Shown here piece by piece: positions 17,907 through 19,062 of a stretch of DNA of 19,062 nt. Source of the DNA: CAZACQ01 sp964483725. Lineage in GTDB: Bacteria > Patescibacteriota > Gracilibacteria > Absconditabacterales > Absconditicoccaceae. The notes under the pieces were generated by a model. It was not told where the DNA came from, searched no databases, and saw nothing but the letters and a program-made list of their open reading frames with translations. Where the stretch lies: assembly GCA_964483725.1 (NCBI GenBank), contig CAZACQ010000018.1, forward strand, positions 1 through 19,062. Reading direction: 5' to 3'. The first letter of the stretch is position 1. Every line of letters starts with the position of its first letter. A program made the translations under genes and the position numbers.

Positions 17907-18860
17907 TTAAATATCTAAGACAAATTTCTCTATCTGATCAAAAACATAATAATATTCTGGATTATTAGATACTACTTGTTTAATTTGTTCAATTTTGGGC
18001 AATAATGTTTGAGGATATGAAGGATTTTTTTCTGTCCTATTTTGTATTGTTTGATAAACATTTTGAAGTGTATCAGAATACTTTGATTCCCATTTTCTTT
18101 TTTGAGATACATCTACAATGACAAATGCATCCATAATATCTCTTCAATGTCTATGTATTGTTTCATCTTCTACTATCATTCACAAACTACCTCCAGCATC
18201 CAAATTGATAGCATAATGACAATCCAAACTATTTGTCACAAATCAAGCCAATCCTTCCATATCAACATCAGAAACTGTTCACATCAATACTGTTTTGTTA
18301 TCAAGTTTACTACAAATAAAAGATTTTGTTCAAGCAGTTTCCATTCTAGTATCAAAAATATTCTTAGATTTATGAATTACATTTCTTCATTTATGTGTAA
18401 GCACAGGAAAATTTGATAAAGCATATTCTAAATCATCAAACTTATCTTCATTATAGTTTTTATTTAGTCAGTCTACATAACCATAATTATTTAGTATAAA
18501 TAATGGATTTGAGTCTTTATCAACTCACAAAAGTCCTCTGATTCATAAGTCTTGTCCATATGTACTTTGATGATTTCAGTCATAGACCCTATAGCTAACT
18601 GTACTATTACCATCACAATTACTATAATCATCAGGACAAAAATATGCTCAATTTACTCAAGCTACTGCTCATTCCTTATTTATTAGATTTTGAAGAGTAT
18701 CTCAGTGATCAGATATTGAAGTTCTAAGTTCATAATTTCATCATAATTCAATTTTTAGTATATTTGTATCTTTTCAATCAATACTAGAGTTGTTATATTC
18801 AAATTTAGCAAATGAGAAAAGTGGTATTAGCAGCAAAATAAGTAATACAATTTTTTTCAT
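17907..18860 (-). CDS. Secreted phosphodiester glycosidase (NAGPA-like)
   Basis: 317-aa exported protein. The signal peptide covers residues 1-18 (KKIVLLILLLIPLFSFA, cleavage before K19). The following domain has hallmarks of the phosphodiester glycosidase/NAGPA family (PF09992): GVNGAYF (68-74, usually AVNGGYF), TRMETAGTK (171-179, usually PRTAIG), and NLDAGGSLGM (219-228, usually NLDGGGSS). This family removes phosphodiester-linked N-acetylglucosamine from glycans and is often annotated as exopolysaccharide biosynthesis protein. Four cysteines (75, 82, 183, 214) could form disulfides. The final 65 residues are helical and extend past the domain. The Ala in NLDAGG departs from the usual Gly. 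It is the first gene of the four-gene operon and has a candidate promoter at 18891-18918. Confidence 0.87.
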
Positions 18861-18890
18861 ATTTTTAATTTTAGTTTAAATGATAGGTTC

Positions 18891-18918
18891 ATATTAATCA
18901 AGTTTATATGATTTTCAA
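18891..18918 (-). promoter_or_regulatory. Candidate promoter of the four-gene operon (18860 to 16298)
   Basis: On the minus strand, TTGAAA (18918-18913) and TAATAT (18896-18891, a 4/6 match to TATAAT) are separated by 16 nt. This places a start site about 20-25 nt before the ATG of the phosphodiester glycosidase. The assignment is weak, given the base composition. Confidence 0.3.
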
Positions 18919-18939
18919 GTTAGAGTATATAAAATCAAG

Positions 18940-18953
18940 GCCGGCCTTGTTGG
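18940..18953. other. 14-bp perfect GC-rich palindrome, possible terminator stem
   Basis: CAAGGCCGGCCTTG is a perfect inverted repeat in otherwise AT-rich noncoding DNA. As RNA it could fold with a 5-bp stem and a CCGG loop. On the minus strand it is followed by ATTTTATAT, so it might end a leftward transcript, such as one coming from the CRISPR-like repeat at 19026. It could equally be a protein-binding site. Confidence 0.45.
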
Positions 18954-19025
18954 TGTGGTATTTAAGAGCTTTTCTTTTTTAAGATTATATTGTAGTAAAC
19001 GGAGAAACTGTAGACTATTTATATA

Positions 19026-19062
19026 ATCTACGAAAGTAGAAATATCATATGAGTTATAAATT
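19026..19062 (-). CRISPR. Possible single Cas12a-type CRISPR repeat at the window edge
   Basis: Read on the minus strand, the last 37 bases end in ATTTCTACTTTCGTAGAT. This has the form of the 3' half of known Cas12a (type V-A) direct repeats, AATTTCTACTnnnGTAGAT: a 5-bp stem TCTAC/GTAGA with a short loop starting with T, ending in GTAGAT. Upstream is an AT-rich stretch of about 19 nt, so a standard 36-nt repeat would fill the window almost exactly to its end. Only one copy is in view, so an array is not shown. No cas gene lies in the window. If real, the array continues past the right edge and this is its leader-distal repeat, followed leftward by unique sequence. A chance hairpin is the alternative. 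Confidence 0.45.

Noticed and set aside
1..19062. Interrupted or decayed genes throughout, as suggested by frequent in-frame TGA
   Set aside because: TGA falls on conserved glycines in all families seen, so these are intact genes in translation table 25. Only the two genes at 5931-7592 show true frame breaks.

Overview
This window comes from a very AT-rich bacterial genome in which UGA is read as glycine (translation table 25). That code is known from Absconditabacteria (SR1) and Gracilibacteria (BD1-5), and the window suggests one of these. The evidence is direct: invariant glycines are written TGA in the MutS P-loop (GPNMGGKST, TGA TGA at 9536-9541), the M50 protease site (HEFGH, TGA at 15777), the ABC ATPase Walker A and signature, the Nudix box and YvcK's GGGTGS. 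Every long gene closes on TAA or TAG. Read with a standard table, most genes here break into short pieces; with UGA=Gly the window is almost fully coding.

Layout, left to right. 1-3170 (-): isoleucyl-tRNA synthetase of the long type 2 form, cut by the left edge just before its end. 3378-3536 (-): a 52-aa ORF with a promoter, Shine-Dalgarno and terminator, unlike its neighbours. 3667-4131 (+): SmpB. 4128-5769 (-): rlmE-yvcK, one nucleotide apart. 5931-7592 (+): two damaged genes, a helicase with no C-terminal lobe and an unknown gene, each with an apparent one-base frameshift in its first codons. 7673-10231 (+): MutS, ending in a two-way terminator. 10269-10928 (-): an acidic secreted protein. 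11079-14317 (+): a tightly packed secreted protein / ABC ATPase / ABC permease operon. 14321-15505 (-): an acidic lipoprotein with three tandem domains. 15648-16301 (+): a small M50-type membrane metalloprotease. 16298-18860 (-): a four-gene operon of secreted phosphodiester glycosidase, IMPACT/YigZ protein, Nudix hydrolase and DUF502 membrane protein. 18861-19062: noncoding, with a GC-rich perfect palindrome and, at the extreme right edge, a sequence matching the 3' half of a Cas12a-type CRISPR repeat.

Together these are translation and RNA quality functions (IleRS, SmpB, RlmE, IMPACT/YigZ), DNA repair (MutS), and an unusually large share of envelope and secreted functions (ABC exporter cluster, acidic secreted proteins, M50 protease, phosphodiester glycosidase, DUF502, YvcK). 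The envelope share fits a small cell that interacts with others, but that is inference. Gene ends are compact: three convergent pairs meet with a 4-nt overlap or a 3-nt gap. Almost no start codon has a Shine-Dalgarno sequence. No tRNA, rRNA, tmRNA or transposase was seen. All coordinates and translations were worked out by hand; no database search was possible.
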